Assembly (NCBI GenBank): GCA_963210315.1 | Contig: OY723244.1 | Span: forward strand, 372,001 to 436,000 | Reading direction: 5' to 3' | DNA: 64,000 bases | Source: Rhynchopus euleeides | Taxonomy: Eukaryota > Euglenozoa > Diplonemea > Diplonemida > Diplonemidae | In this document: one piece after another, positions 30,604-42,500 of the stretch | Layout: every line of letters begins with the position of its first letter | Numbering within the stretch: the stretch's first letter is position 1 | Program-made: the position numbers and the translations under genes | The notes under the pieces: generated by a model | The model's database searches: none | What the model saw: the letters and a program-made list of their open reading frames with translations, nothing else | What the model was told of the DNA's origin: nothing

Positions 30604-33600
30604 CGAAGTGCTTGTGTTGCTTGATACCCTTGCACACTCGCAAGTAGGCCTTCCTGGAGAGTGTGGTGTGATAGTGGGAACAGCGTGATGCGCATGCCTT
30701 GCTGGGAAGGAGTCAGAGACAGCGTCCCTCAAAGTGAACCCGGCAGAAGGCTGCAACAGAACGAGCAATGCACGAACCACGCACAACAGGTGATCCTGCT
30801 CCAGATATGCGGCGAAGCATCTACACAGACGCACTGAAACACAAAGACGATGCAACTCAAATTTCACACAAACAAGAGGCGGATGGTGGGTGGGTGGGGG
30901 GACAGGCCGCAACACACCGCGACATGCAACAGACGTTTTGTACCTCATCTGGGCTTATGCAACGTAGGGTAGCTGGAGTGAAGTCGCTTTTGTCAGGGAG
31001 ACGACTGGGCCGTGAGAAGGTACGACGCCTATCGACTTGGACAGAGAGGGCTGCTCAGGCAGTGTGCGTGCGCTGCGTGCTATGTTGTGTGGACTGGACC
31101 CCCTGAAGGCAGTGATGTTAGGATACGCTGGATACAGTGACTTTCGTAATCGTAATCAGGATACGGATACGGGATACGCTCTGCCGACTTGAGTGGCCTC
31201 AGCCCAGGAAAGCTGGTGCTCGGAGGCGCGGGGAGCTGCCCTTGTCGTTGGGAAGAACCCCGTTGTGGCCACCAGTTGTGGCCTGGCATGTGGTGAGCAA
31301 GCCTGTGGCAGACACATGTGGTGACCAGAAACTACCTCCTCCGGGGGTTCTATTTTGCACGGTCTCCCGCCACCCAACTCCGCCAAACTGGGGGCAAAAT
31401 TTAGTCACCCCCGTTCAGAAAATCCCTCAAAAACCCAAAAATTTGAATACAAGCCGTACGGCTTGTGTTCAAATTTTCAAACCGTGGGATTTGGAAAACC
31501 ACGACCCGGCTTCTATTCCATTATACGTCTTGTATTTGAATACGTCTTGTATTTGAACCCCCCCAGTAAGGTGGGTGGGCGTAGGGCAGGATTTTTCAAA
31601 GAGATCAGGTGTCCCCAACTCCAACCACCCACACATCGATCATTCCCGAGGGTATGAACGTGGCAGGCGTACCCCGCGTCAGCTGCAGAAGCTTCGACCA
31701 TCCCCCCTGCTCCCTGCATCTCACGCCGGAGTTCACGGCGCTGCACCCCACACCTACCCCTCCCCAGACGTCGAGCATTGGAGAGGGTGCAAACGTGCTG
31801 TGGGTATGCATGTGTGTGGTGTGTCTGCAGAACAAAGGGCGCTTCGTGAGGGTGGGGTGGGGTGGGGGTGTGGGGCAGTCTGCAGAGAGAGCACTGCGTC
31901 AATACTTTTGCCCTCTTCTCATCTCAGATGCAACCGCACACAGCTGCCTCTAAACAGTGCACGGGTCAGAGAGTGCTGTGCTGCTGAGGCACATGTGTTT
32001 TCTTTATAGACTGACGCATGCAGAGCCCAGGGGGCCCAGCGCAATTGCCAGACCCCCCCCCCCCCAGACCAGAAGACGCCGGCAGGGCAATTCCTAACTA
32101 TCGACTCATCGACCCACCAAAAACCGGTTTCCCCCCCCCCCCCTTTTTCCATCGACCCATCGACCCACCGACCCACCGGATTTCTGGGTCGGTGGGTCGA
32201 TGGGTTGACGGGTTGAGACGTTTCATCAACCCATCTACCCATCGACCAACCAACCCATCGACCCACCGACTTTGGTCAGGGGCTTGACATGACCTGGATC
32301 ATGTCAACCTGTGAACATAGATTCACTACCGTGGCCTCCGGCGGCTGGGGGGCTCCACCCCCCAGACCCCACTGTGCCGTGTCCTTGCGCGACAATTTAT
32401 CGTCACATCGGGTAGGGTCTGGCCACTCAGGATGCAGCCTAATTCACACCGAATATGCGCCCGCCAGGAATAAATGTTCGCTACCGTGGCCTCCGGCAGC
32501 TGGGGGGCTCTGCCCCCCAGACCCCCCTGTGCCCTGTGCCTGTCCAGCAGGGACAAACACCCCCCGTTTGAAAGGTAGCCTATTAGATCCTGCGTGTCAT
32601 GCCATCTTTTGAACATGACGCACACTGTGCGTCATGTTCATGTGTTCACGCAGCTGTCATCACGCAGCTGTTTCAGGGGGTGTCCCAGAAAGTGCAAGCC
32701 CTGTGGGTCGATGCTACATCATCCTCTCCGCCATGCTGCCCATCCCGTCAATCATGGGGGAAGTCCCCAAGGAAGTTGCAGAGGCAATGGGCGTGAAGAA
32801 AACACGGGCCAAATGGAGCTGCTAGCTGAGTGCGCACGTTTCGTGCGCGAAGCGCGCGAAAAAAATTTACCCCCCTTTTTGACAGTCTTTGCCCAGCTCC
32901 CCCCCTTTTTCCCCCCATCGACCCAGTTTTCCCCCGACTCTGGAAAGTTAGGAATACCCCTGAGACGCCGGTCTTCGCCGGGGCGGACCCAGCTAAAGCA
33001 AACAGCAAGAACATCAATACAGGGGAGAGTTATGTCTTGGTATCAAGGTTTAAGAACATCAATACAGGGGAGAGTTTGTTCCTATCTCTGTGGCAGGAAA
33101 GGCTCGAAGGTCGAAAGGAAGGAAGCAATGTGCAAAAAAACACGATTAATGCACTCGTTTGGTGACACCGCGCCAGTCGCATAAAACTGCGGTCAGATTA
33201 TGATTGACTGATCAACTCCAACCCAGGAGGAGTAAAATGGAGAAGGCAGAACAACGGCTAACAGGACGAACGGGCACTCGCCACCACAGGGATTGCAGAG
33301 GCGTTCCTGGTCGCGGCTCGACTAGTCGACAGGTGACGGGCAGAAGATCGTGGTGAAAAATAACTAAAAGTAGGAGGGCGACGGAAGCCGACGGAAGGCG
33401 AAGGAAGGCAAAGCCGGGGGATACACGTGTGTGTTGAACTTGTCCCACGCGCCCCGGTGAAAAACACGTAACACGGTTGCCGCCAACAGTTTCTTCTGGG
33501 TCGTGCAGCCCGACCGGGCACGCAATGTGTGCTGCAGAGGCTAGAAAGCAACACGGTGCAAAACAGGACAAACACGCAACGGAGGGAACACGGTGACGAG

Positions 33601-33609
33601 ACACTGCAC
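30604..33609. other. Gene-free repeat mosaic
   Basis: 30604-31070 is the copy 7/8 type 5' flank. 31570-31985 duplicates the 3' flank of copy 8 (28970-29390). Palindromes lie at 31439-31476 and 32156-32204. Two copies of a GC-rich hairpin repeat lie at 32325-32370 and 32480-32527, and an imperfect GC hairpin at 32839-32861. 33005-33075 repeats AAGAACATCAATACAGGGGA twice around one end of the 50-bp repeat. No gene recognised. Confidence 0.5.
32156..32204. repeat. Perfect 20-bp inverted repeat within GACCCA-type simple repeats
   Basis: Arms CCCATCGACCCACCGACCCA (32156-32175) and its exact complement (32185-32204) with a 9-nt loop. Further CATCGACC / GACCCACCG units continue to 32270. Confidence 0.85.
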
Positions 33610-34192
33610 TCAGAGTGAAACGGAAGACACAGCACACACAGCGACAGAAATATCATCACCGTTCGTTGGTAAAAGGAGCCACCTCCCGCAGGGGCTGAAG
33701 GCAACACAATGGCCCTCTACTGTCATGTTATTGGTTTATTTCTGTGTACAGATACACACTGCTGATTCGCTTGTCGGGTGGGGGCAGGGGCTGAAGGCAA
33801 CACAATGGCCCTCTGAGTCCACCTTCCCCAGATACTCACCTGTGCTGAGGCGGTACAGTTCGGTGTCGAACAACCTTTTCATGGCAACGACATCACCTGG
33901 CTGTGACACAGCAAGTGATTCGGGATCGTCACCCAGTTGCACAGTACGCAGGCAGCTGAGGGAGGTTGTGCACCACACCTTGAGTGTCTCGTCACCAGAG
34001 CACGACACCAGGTGCTGCTCGTCCTGAGTCAGGGCGATGTCGGTGACGTAGTCAGTGTGCTCATCCAGGGTGTGTGTGTGTGTGAGGGTGCTGATGTCCC
34101 ACACACGGATCGTATTGTCATCTGACCCGCTGAAGATCCTCGTGCCCGACACAGCAATGCTGATAACAGGCTCGCTGTGACCCTCCAGCACT
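33610..34192 (-). pseudogene. Ubl-WD40 3' half (copy 9), cut by retroelement A and fragment E
   Basis: Encodes blades 4 to 7 from LEGHSEPVISIAVSGT, with SGSDDNTIRVWD and SCSGDETLKVW. The 5' half is replaced by retroelement A at 34193. The last blade is also interrupted by a 68-bp element fragment (33717-33784) with a 28-bp duplicated target, so the frame runs into the insertion and ends early. The expected family stop is at 33610-33612. Confidence 0.82.
33717..33784 (-). mobile_element. USP-retroelement 3' fragment E (68 bp)
   Basis: The first 68 bp of the element's 3' end (CTACTGTCATG to GTCGGGTGGGGG) flanked by a perfect 28-bp duplication of host sequence (33689-33716 and 33785-33812, beginning CAGGGGCTGAAGG). 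It is inserted in the last blade of WD40 copy 9, not at the usual AGTGCT site. Confidence 0.9.
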
Positions 34193-37100
34193 CTACTGTC
34201 ATGTTATTGGTTTATTTCTGTGTACAGATACACACTGCTGATTCGCTTGTCGGGTGGGGGGGGGGAAAAAAGGGGGGAAAGAACCATATCAAAAGACATA
34301 GCAAAAACGGGGGTTGGGGGAGGGGGGGGGGGGGGAATGGTTGAGAAAAAACATACATCAGGGGTGGGGGCGTTCTGTTATGGTTTTTGTTTCATTCGTG
34401 TGTTCGTTCTGAAGACAAGATAATGGAAACAAAAGGGAAAACAGGCATGCCCCTCACCACTCAGCGTATCTGCAGAGCCATGTGCACGTACGTACACTCT
34501 GGGTACACATCGCCGCTCTGCCTTGGGAACAGAGAATGGGGTTTAACACGCTGAACTCCTTTGTGTAAACACCATTGGGTAGGCGGTCACATTCTCAGGT
34601 TCCGGGGGGAGGGGGGAAATTCGTTTTAGAAAACAAAATATTCATCACGTTCCGTCACGTCCGTCAGCATACACACTCACCTCACACATTCGTATACACT
34701 AAACGCTTCATCTCTTGTTCAAGCCTTCATCATCACGTGGTCGTAGCTCACCCCACGCGGCACTCACTTGGCATATAGTCAAGTGGTTCCGTCAGGCTCT
34801 GGTTCTGTTCCATTACCAGGCTCCCCTGGCTGCGATTGTGAGACCTCCGTTCTGTCCGTCTCTGATTTCCCTGGTGGCCCCGTCTCCCGCTCACCATCCA
34901 CCCCTTCACCACCCGTCTGAGACAGAAAAATATCAGGGGAGGCAGGCACCGAGGGCGATATCTGTGCCGGAGGGGCACCCAACAACAAGGGAAGTTCCAC
35001 AGCAGGTTCCGTGGCTGACGCCTGTATCTGAGAGCCGCTCACTACCGAGGCAGGTTCTGCACGCTGCCTCTTTGATTGCGGCCCCTTGGGCTTTGGCGTC
35101 ACCCGATCCTCCGGGAGAATGACTACAAGGGCTGAAGAAGTCGCAGCCACTGTATCAAGTTGCGGTTGGCTTTCAAACAGGTCCTTCGACTCTTCACTCG
35201 TTTCGTCACTGCCACTCACTTCGTCTCGGTCCCTCTTCTTCTGGGCCGTATGAACAACTAATTGCCCTTGCTCAGGCTTCGGTTGCAACAAACGGGGTTG
35301 GTCCGTCCCTTGCACCCGTGCTGGGGCGTCCTGCGACTGTATTTGCAGCTGCTTGTTCTCAGACACCTCCAACGCCGACTGCAGGGACAATACCAAGTTG
35401 TTTTGTTGCACGATGAAATCCTTCTGCCGCGCCATTTCTTTCGCCATGGTCATGCCTTGGCGCAGCTGGTGCTGCACCTGCTTAACCAACATGGCCTTAT
35501 CCTGATTCTGTTGTTCGTGTAGGCCCTCCTGGATCTGCATATGTTGCTCCTGCATCCCCAGTTGGTCACGGAGTGCCTTCTCATTTTGCATGCTCGCCGA
35601 CACGTGAAATTCCAAAAGCATCTTATCTTGCTGTGTACCTTTCAAAGCATTCTCTGTCTGTTCAAGTAAGCGCTGTTGGGATTCTCCCTGAGACGAGTAG
35701 CTGCGGGCCTTGGACTCCACACGTTGCAGTTCCTGGGTGAGGACCGCTTTTTCGTGGGTCGCCTGTGCCCTCAACGCTTCTACCTCCGCCTCTCTTTCAA
35801 CACCAAGCTCTTTCATAAAAGCCAACGCAGAGTCTTGCTTATGGAGCTGTCCCTTTAACACGGCCATCTCCTGTCGTTGTTGATTCAAACGGTCCGCTTT
35901 GGCCTGTGCCTCGTTCGCCACCTTTTCCTTCTCCTCATTCACCCTCTTTATCTCACTCTCTGCCTTTGCCAAAGCTTTCTCCTTCTCCACGACTGACCTC
36001 TCATGATCCTCTGCTGCTCTTTTTTGCTCTGCCTCTCGCACCTCTATCGCCTCTTGGAGTTCCTTCCGGCATAGACTGACGAGCGTCTTCGTTTGCTCCT
36101 CGGTCCGATACCTATCAAGGACTTCCGTGATTTCACTACACAAAGCAAAACGTGCTAGGGCTTCTTCTTCCACAGCATGCGCCCGCTCTGCACTTTCCTC
36201 CATTTCCAAAGTCCTGCGTTCCAAAGTCAGGTATTCCTCCCCGCGCTGCTGGGGTGGTTCCTGTGGTTCATTCAAAACAATGGCACTCTTGGGGACGGTG
36301 GCATCCTGCAGCTTTTGCATTATGTCTTCCGTGTTTCCCGTGAGCCCAGGTTGTTGTGTGGGAGATACATATACTTCTGGCGAGTTGGGCATGCTAACCT
36401 TCTCCTCCTGAGGGGCATCCTTATCACAATACACGAGGATGGTCGACTCCTTCTCAAGGAAACCCCTGAAGGCATCCATTTCCTCAGCTGTGTTGGCCAC
36501 AGTCACGGTGTTGTCGTCAAACAAGGCCATGGCATCCGTGCCACAGCTGATAAAACGGTAATGGCCTCCGTGCGGGGTATTTCCTCTGTGCAGGACTGCA
36601 CCCGTGAGGCGGTACCTTGTAAAGGAAGGCTTCCCTCCGTTATTTCCACTCGACATCAGCAAGTCCGTGTCAATGTTGATCGCTCGAGTCTTGCGCTCAT
36701 ACATGACACCGTTGCCAACTCTGAGTGTTTTGAAGCGCCAGAGTCGTATAAACAAGTGTGTCGGGAGAGATGTGATTTGCACCGACTTTGTCGCCCGTTG
36801 TTTGTTTGGGGCACACATTTCGCACTCGTAATTAAGCACTTCTTCAGGCATCAGGCTTTCGCAAATTCTGTCGGCCAAAGTCACACCTGTTTTCCCGGGG
36901 TTGTTGAGTGGGACTGACAGTAGGGACAACTGTTCCTCCCTCCCCGTGACCTTCTTGCAATTTTGGCATGCCATGCTTGTGAATGTCCTCACTTCAGGGA
37001 TCCATGACTGTACTGTCGGTTGGTCCATCGTCCTGAGGTGTTCATTCAGCATTCTCCATTCTGCTTCCAGTGTTGGGACAACCCCCAGACAATACGCTTC

Positions 37101-39577
37101 ATCCGCGCAATGCTGCTCCCTTGTCTGGAACATACTGTGGATGGCTGTTTGCAACACGGACACTGAATGATCTGTGCGACTCCTGGTGTACATGGAGTAC
37201 AATCCCATGAGTATGGGGGTTAGGCCGAGTCCGTTTGAAACAAACTTGCATGCACTGCCTAGGGTAGCTGGAAGTACCGAGTGTGCGAGCATCTGGTACA
37301 GTGCTCCCAGGTAGCAAGTATTTCCCTCATTGACAACACCCCACGACAACGTATTGCTGTGCAGTACCTTCATACTTATCGTGCTCTTCCCCAAAACTGG
37401 AGGCTGTTGTGAGGGGACGGGTGGAGAGAGGGGAGGAGAGGAGGAAGAGGAAGAGGAAGACAACGGTACGGAAGGGGAGGAGGTAGAGAAGAGAGGGACA
37501 AAAGAATCACTTTCACTCTTGCGTTGGTTCGCACTTCCAGTAGGCTTCACATCCGCCCCTTGCGGTGCGGGGTCTGTGTGGGTGTCCGAAGGGCTGATAT
37601 CCACACACTTTCCTCTCAATGGCATGTCTCGGGTTGGTTTTGCCCACACATACTCCCGTAGCTTGGGGAGAGGGTGTTTGCGATAGTGTCTGTCCACAGC
37701 AGTATCAAACAGGCGCTCCATTTTTGCCATTGCAGATGGAGCCACACAAAACAACCTTCGTGTAGTTCTGTACCAAGCACTACGCAATTCGTACGGCTTC
37801 CATCCCCGTCCGAGGAGGCGCCGCAAAATCAGCTCTGCTTCAACCTTGAAATCATCCAGGCTGTTGCACATACCCGCAGACCGTATCAACTGTGACACCA
37901 AAATACCCCTTCCTTGGCTTTCTGGTGCTGCACTTGTTCGACAAGTATATTTATTGGGTGTATAGGTTACCCAGTCACTCTCTTTATTGAATACTGACAT
38001 ACGGACACGTGTCTTCGTGTCTTCGGGGTCATCGGCGTATCTCTGCCAACGGTTCCTACCCCCCAGAAACACACAATCGTCTTTCTGCCTTGTTGTGTCC
38101 TCAGAGGTCATCCCGTAGACCTTGTCAGGGATGTCCGCTCCAAGGGTAAAAACGTCATCAATAAATCTGAAGAACCCATTATACTCCTTTTGCTTTTTAA
38201 TGGGGAGCTTATCGATATAGCGCATTTCCTTACTTGCGCAAAAAAGGTTTGCCAGGTCCGGGCTGGCATTTCCACCGGTCGGGATGCCCTTCTTCTGGTG
38301 GAGGACGAACTCGCCATTTTTGATGAAGCTGTTGGTCACAGCTAGTCTCACTAACTCTTTGACTTCATCACTGTTGTACGCAAGTGTTCTATCATCCCCC
38401 CGCCCTTCCTTCCAGCGGAAGGCCTTTTTCTTTCTTTTTTTGGCCTTCGTCTCTCGCGCCAAAAACCTGCCACCCTTCGCCGCAAACGCCTGTTCCACAC
38501 ACCAGGAGACACCCTCAATTACCGCCTCTTGATCCAAAGACGTGTACATAGAGGTAAAGTCTTTTGTTTTTGGCGTGGCTTTTTTTACGGTGTCGTAGTT
38601 CATTTTCATGTACTTCGCCACCTCATCGTAACTCTCCACAACAAAAAACCGTTTGACACCACATTTCCTCCTGTGTGTTTCATCCTCATCACTCAACGTG
38701 CGGATGACCATCTTTAGCAGCCCTGACAATTCTGTGTGTATGCCTGTTGCAATACCCACAGTTGGCTGATTCACCTTACTCTCTTTCTGTTTCTTTTTTC
38801 TCTCCATTTTCTCCCCTTCCGTCTCATCTCTGTTATCTCCACTTAAACCAGCAATTCCCCTCAGCGTGGGGCCTTTTTCCACCGGCTTATGGATCTTCAG
38901 AGACCCATACAAATACGGGAAACAATCTCCAATTTGCAGCTGGCGTTCATCACACTCTCTCTGCAAGCGGTTGAGAATTTGCTTCTCCGTTTCCTTTGCC
39001 GTTTCGAAAGTCCCTGTTGTTGCGCTGAGCTGTTCCCGTAGCCAATGTCTGTAAAAGTGTTTACAGATCGCCCCAAAGTCATGGGACGACTTGTCTACAC
39101 TACACAACACAACATCCTCCTGGACTTTTTTAAGCTCGGCCGTATCTATACGGTCGGCCCCCTCAACAGGTGGTAGCGCTGCAAACTCGTTTCGCAACGC
39201 TGTCAGCAAGACCTTACGGAATTCCGCTGTTTCCTCCTTCTCCCCAAAGGTTTCCACAAAATCCGAAAGAACCTCGCTTGCCTTTTCGCACCCCTGTTGC
39301 AAGTCACCAGACAGACGATATTTCCTTCCCTTGTTCAACAACTCCCTAAAGCCCTCGGAAATCCCCGACATTGTTTGGGCCACAGTGAACAAATGCCCTG
39401 TGTGTGGCTGGTCCGGGGATCTGTACTTCTGACACGGACAGTTCTCATGCTCAGGAAGCACCCCCTCCGCTGCCAATCCTAAACTCTCTTTCGTACAGTT
39501 TTGGATGAGACAATACAGCGGCGGGCCCTGGCTCAGGGACACCATCGTATTTGCCAGCCGATCCTTATCCGGGCAAG
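34193..39577 (-). mobile_element. USP-bearing Penelope-like retroelement, copy A (full length)
   Basis: About 5.4 kb on the minus strand. The 3' end CTACTGTCATG at 34193 abuts WD40 copy 9. The 5' end (...TTGCCCGGATAAGG on the minus strand) lies at about 39577, next to a WD40-derived 19-bp stretch (39577-39595) and then the 3' end of copy B. The 3' UTR is 34193-34778, with G-runs and AAAAACGGGGGTTGG. There are no LTRs and no poly-A tail. The same 5' end in A and B argues that it is the natural terminus. Confidence 0.88.
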
Positions 39578-39587
39578 CGGTGACCAT
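34779..39587 (-). CDS. Penelope-like RT fused to USP deubiquitinase and coiled coil (copy A)
   Basis: About 1,600 residues in one frame. Numbering counts from an open-frame start at 39605. The N-terminal 160 residues hold several Cys. RT motifs are VDKSSHDFGAICKHFY (about 170), YGSLKIHKP (233-241), motif A KDFTSMYTSLD (Asp349), motif B KKGIPTGGNASPDLANLF (438-455), motif C FIDD (481-484), then a thumb-like segment to about 660. The LKIHK, SxYTSLD and GxPTG motifs are those of Penelope-like elements; no GIY-YIG endonuclease motif is visible. The USP domain covers about 750-1065 (Cys764, CxxC pairs near 880 and 928, His1015, FDD near 1030). A long heptad-rich helix follows (about 1150-1450). 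The true start is unclear: one ATG (39585-39587) is in host-derived sequence, the first internal one is 39543-39545. Confidence 0.87.
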   Translation of the reverse strand: MVTACPDKDRLANTMVSLSQGPPLYCLIQNCTKESLGLAAEGVLPEHENCPCQKYRSPDQPHTGHLFTVAQTMSGISEGFRELLNKGRKYRLSGDLQQGCEKASEVLSDFVETFGEKEETAEFRKVLLTALRNEFAALPPVEGADRIDTAELKKVQEDVVLCSVDKSSHDFGAICKHFYRHWLREQLSATTGTFETAKETEKQILNRLQRECDERQLQIGDCFPYLYGSLKIHKPVEKGPTLRGIAGLSGDNRDETEGEKMERKKKQKESKVNQPTVGIATGIHTELSGLLKMVIRTLSDEDETHRRKCGVKRFFVVESYDEVAKYMKMNYDTVKKATPKTKDFTSMYTSLDQEAVIEGVSWCVEQAFAAKGGRFLARETKAKKRKKKAFRWKEGRGDDRTLAYNSDEVKELVRLAVTNSFIKNGEFVLHQKKGIPTGGNASPDLANLFCASKEMRYIDKLPIKKQKEYNGFFRFIDDVFTLGADIPDKVYGMTSEDTTRQKDDCVFLGGRNRWQRYADDPEDTKTRVRMSVFNKESDWVTYTPNKYTCRTSAAPESQGRGILVSQLIRSAGMCNSLDDFKVEAELILRRLLGRGWKPYELRSAWYRTTRRLFCVAPSAMAKMERLFDTAVDRHYRKHPLPKLREYVWAKPTRDMPLRGKCVDISPSDTHTDPAPQGADVKPTGSANQRKSESDSFVPLFSTSSPSVPLSSSSSSSSPPLSPPVPSQQPPVLGKSTISMKVLHSNTLSWGVVNEGNTCYLGALYQMLAHSVLPATLGSACKFVSNGLGLTPILMGLYSMYTRSRTDHSVSVLQTAIHSMFQTREQHCADEAYCLGVVPTLEAEWRMLNEHLRTMDQPTVQSWIPEVRTFTSMACQNCKKVTGREEQLSLLSVPLNNPGKTGVTLADRICESLMPEEVLNYECEMCAPNKQRATKSVQITSLPTHLFIRLWRFKTLRVGNGVMYERKTRAINIDTDLLMSSGNNGGKPSFTRYRLTGAVLHRGNTPHGGHYRFISCGTDAMALFDDNTVTVANTAEEMDAFRGFLEKESTILVYCDKDAPQEEKVSMPNSPEVYVSPTQQPGLTGNTEDIMQKLQDATVPKSAIVLNEPQEPPQQRGEEYLTLERRTLEMEESAERAHAVEEEALARFALCSEITEVLDRYRTEEQTKTLVSLCRKELQEAIEVREAEQKRAAEDHERSVVEKEKALAKAESEIKRVNEEKEKVANEAQAKADRLNQQRQEMAVLKGQLHKQDSALAFMKELGVEREAEVEALRAQATHEKAVLTQELQRVESKARSYSSQGESQQRLLEQTENALKGTQQDKMLLEFHVSASMQNEKALRDQLGMQEQHMQIQEGLHEQQNQDKAMLVKQVQHQLRQGMTMAKEMARQKDFIVQQNNLVLSLQSALEVSENKQLQIQSQDAPARVQGTDQPRLLQPKPEQGQLVVHTAQKKRDRDEVSGSDETSEESKDLFESQPQLDTVAATSSALVVILPEDRVTPKPKGPQSKRQRAEPASVVSGSQIQASATEPAVELPLLLGAPPAQISPSVPASPDIFLSQTGGEGVDGERETGPPGKSETDRTEVSQSQPGEPGNGTEPEPDGTT

Positions 39588-39595
39588 CCAGCACT

Positions 39596-42500
39596 CTACT
39601 GTCATGTTATTGGTTTATTTCTGTGTACAGATACACACTGCTGATTCGCTTGTCGGGTGGGGGGGGGGGGAAAAAAAGGGGGAAAGAACCATATCAAAAG
39701 ACATAGCAAAAACGGGGGTTGGGGGAGGGGGGGGGGGGGGGAAATGGTTGAGAAAAAACATACATCAGGGGTGGGGGCGTTCTGTTATGGTTTTTGTTTC
39801 ATTCGTGTGTTCGTTCTGAAGACAAGATAATGGAAACAAAAGGGAAAACAGGCATGCCCCTCACCACTCAGCGTATCTGCAGAGCCATGTGCACGTACGT
39901 ACACTCTGGGTACACATCGCCGCTCTGCCTTGGGAACAGAGAATGGGGTTTAACACGCTGAACTCCTTTGTGTAAACACCATTGGGTAGGCGGTCACATT
40001 CTCAGGTTCCGGGGGGAGGGGGGGGGGGGAAATTCGTTTTAGAAAACAAAATATTCATCACGTTCCGTCACGTCCGTCAGCATACACACTCACCTCACAC
40101 ATCCGTATACACTAAACGCTTCATCTCTTGTTCAAGCCTTCATCATCACGTGGTCGTAGCTCACCCCACGCGGCACTCACTTGGCATATAGTCAAGTGGT
40201 TCCGTCAGGCTCTGGTTCTGTTCCATTACCAGGCTCCCCTGACTGCGATTGTGAGACCTCCGTTCTGTCCGTCTCTGATTTCCCTGGTGGCCCCGTCTCC
40301 CGCTCACCATCCACCCCTTCACCACCCGTCTGAGACAGAAAAATATCAGGGGAGGCAGGCACCGAGGGCGATATCTGTGCCGGAGGGGCACCCAACAACA
40401 AGGGAAGTTCCACAGCAGGTTCCGTGGCTGACGCCTGTATCTGAGAGCCGCTCACTACCGAGGCAGGTTCTGCACGCTGCCTCTTTGATTGCGGCCCCTT
40501 GGGCTTTGGCGTCACCCGATCCTCCGGGAGAATGACTACAAGGGCTGAAGAAGTCGCAGCCACTGTATCAAGTTGCGGTTGGCTTTCAAACAGGTCCTTC
40601 GACTCTTCACTCGTTTCGTCACTGCCACTCACTTCGTCTCGTTCCCTCTTCTTCTGGGCCGTATGAACAACTAATTGCCCTTGCTCAGGCTTCGGTTGCA
40701 ACAAACGGGGTTGGTCCGTCCCTTGCACCCGTGCTGGGGCGTCCTGCGACTGTATTTGCAGCTGCTTGTTCTCAGACACCTCCAACGCTGACTGCAGGGA
40801 CAATACCAAGTTGTTTTGTTGCACGATGAAATCCTTCTGCCGCGCCATTTCTTTCGCCATGGTCATGCCTTGGCGCAGCTGGTGCTGCACCTGCTTAACC
40901 AACATGGCCTTATCCTGATTCTGTTGTTCGTGTAGGCCCTCCTGGATCTGCATATGTTGCTCCTGCATCCCCAGTTGGTCACGGAGTGCCTTCTCATTTT
41001 GCATGCTCGCCGACACGTGAAATTCCAAAAGCATCTTATCTTGCTGTGTACCTTTCAAAGCATTCTCTGTCTGTTCAAGTAAGCGCTGTTGGGATTCTCC
41101 CTGAGACGAGTAGCTGCGGGCCTTGGACTCCACACGTTGCAGTTCCTGGGTGAGGACCGCTTTTTCGTGGGTCGCCTGTGCCCTCAACGCTTCTACCTCC
41201 GCCTCTCTTTCAACACCAAGCTCTTTCATAAAAGCCAACGCAGAGTCTTGCTTATGGAGCTGTCCCTTTAACACGGCCATCTCCTGTCGTTGTTGATTCA
41301 AACGGTCCGCTTTGGCCTGTGCCTCGTTCGCCACCTTTTCCTTCTCCTCATTCACCCTCTTTATCTCACTCTCTGCCTTTGCCAAAGCTTTCTCCTTCTC
41401 CACGACTGACCTCTCATGATCCTCTGCTGCTCTTTTTTGCTCTGCCTCTCGCACCTCTATCGCCTCTTGGAGTTCCTTCCGGCATAGACTGACGAGCGTC
41501 TTCGTTTGCTCCTCGGTCCGATACCTATCAAGGACTTCCGTGATTTCACTACACAAAGCAAAACGTGCTAGGGCTTCTTCTTCCACAGCATGCGCCCGCT
41601 CTGCACTTTCCTCCATTTCCAAAGTCCTGCGTTCCAAAGTCAGGTATTCCTCCCCGCGCTGCTGGGGTGGTTCCTGTGGTTCATTCAAAACAATGGCACT
41701 CTTGGGGACGGTGGCATCCTGCAGCTTTTGCATTATGTCTTCCGTGTTTCCCGTGAGCCCAGGTTGTTGTGTGGGAGATACATATACTTCTGGCGAGTTG
41801 GGCATGCTAACCTTCTCCTCCTGAGGGGCATCCTTATCACAATACACGAGGATGGTCGACTCCTTCTCAAGGAAACCCCTGAAGGCATCCATTTCCTCAG
41901 CTGTGTTGGCCACAGTCACGGTGTTGTCGTCAAACAAGGCCATGGCATCCGTGCCACAGCTGATAAAACGGTAATGGCCTCCGTGCGGGGTATTTCCTCT
42001 GTGCAGGACTGCACCCGTGAGGCGGTACCTTGTAAAGGAAGGCTTCCCTCCGTTATTTCCACTCGACATCAGCAAGTCCGTGTCAATGTTGATCGCTCGA
42101 GTCTTGCGCTCATACATGACACCGTTGCCAACTCTGAGTGTTTTGAAGCGCCAGAGTCGTATAAACAAGTGTGTCGGGAGAGATGTGATTTGCACCGACT
42201 TTGTCGCCCGTTGTTTGTTTGGGGCACACATTTCGCACTCGTAATTAAGCACTTCTTCAGGCATCAGGCTTTCGCAAATTCTGTCGGCCAAAGTCACACC
42301 TGTTTTCCCGGGGTTGTTGAGTGGGACTGACAGTAGGGACAACTGTTCCTCCCTCCCCGTGACCTTCTTGCAATTTTGGCATGCCATGCTTGTGAATGTC
42401 CTCACTTCAGGGATCCATGACTGTACTGTCGGTTGGTCCATCGTCCTGAGGTGTTCATTCAGCATTCTCCATTCTGCTTCCAGTGTTGGGACAACCCCCA

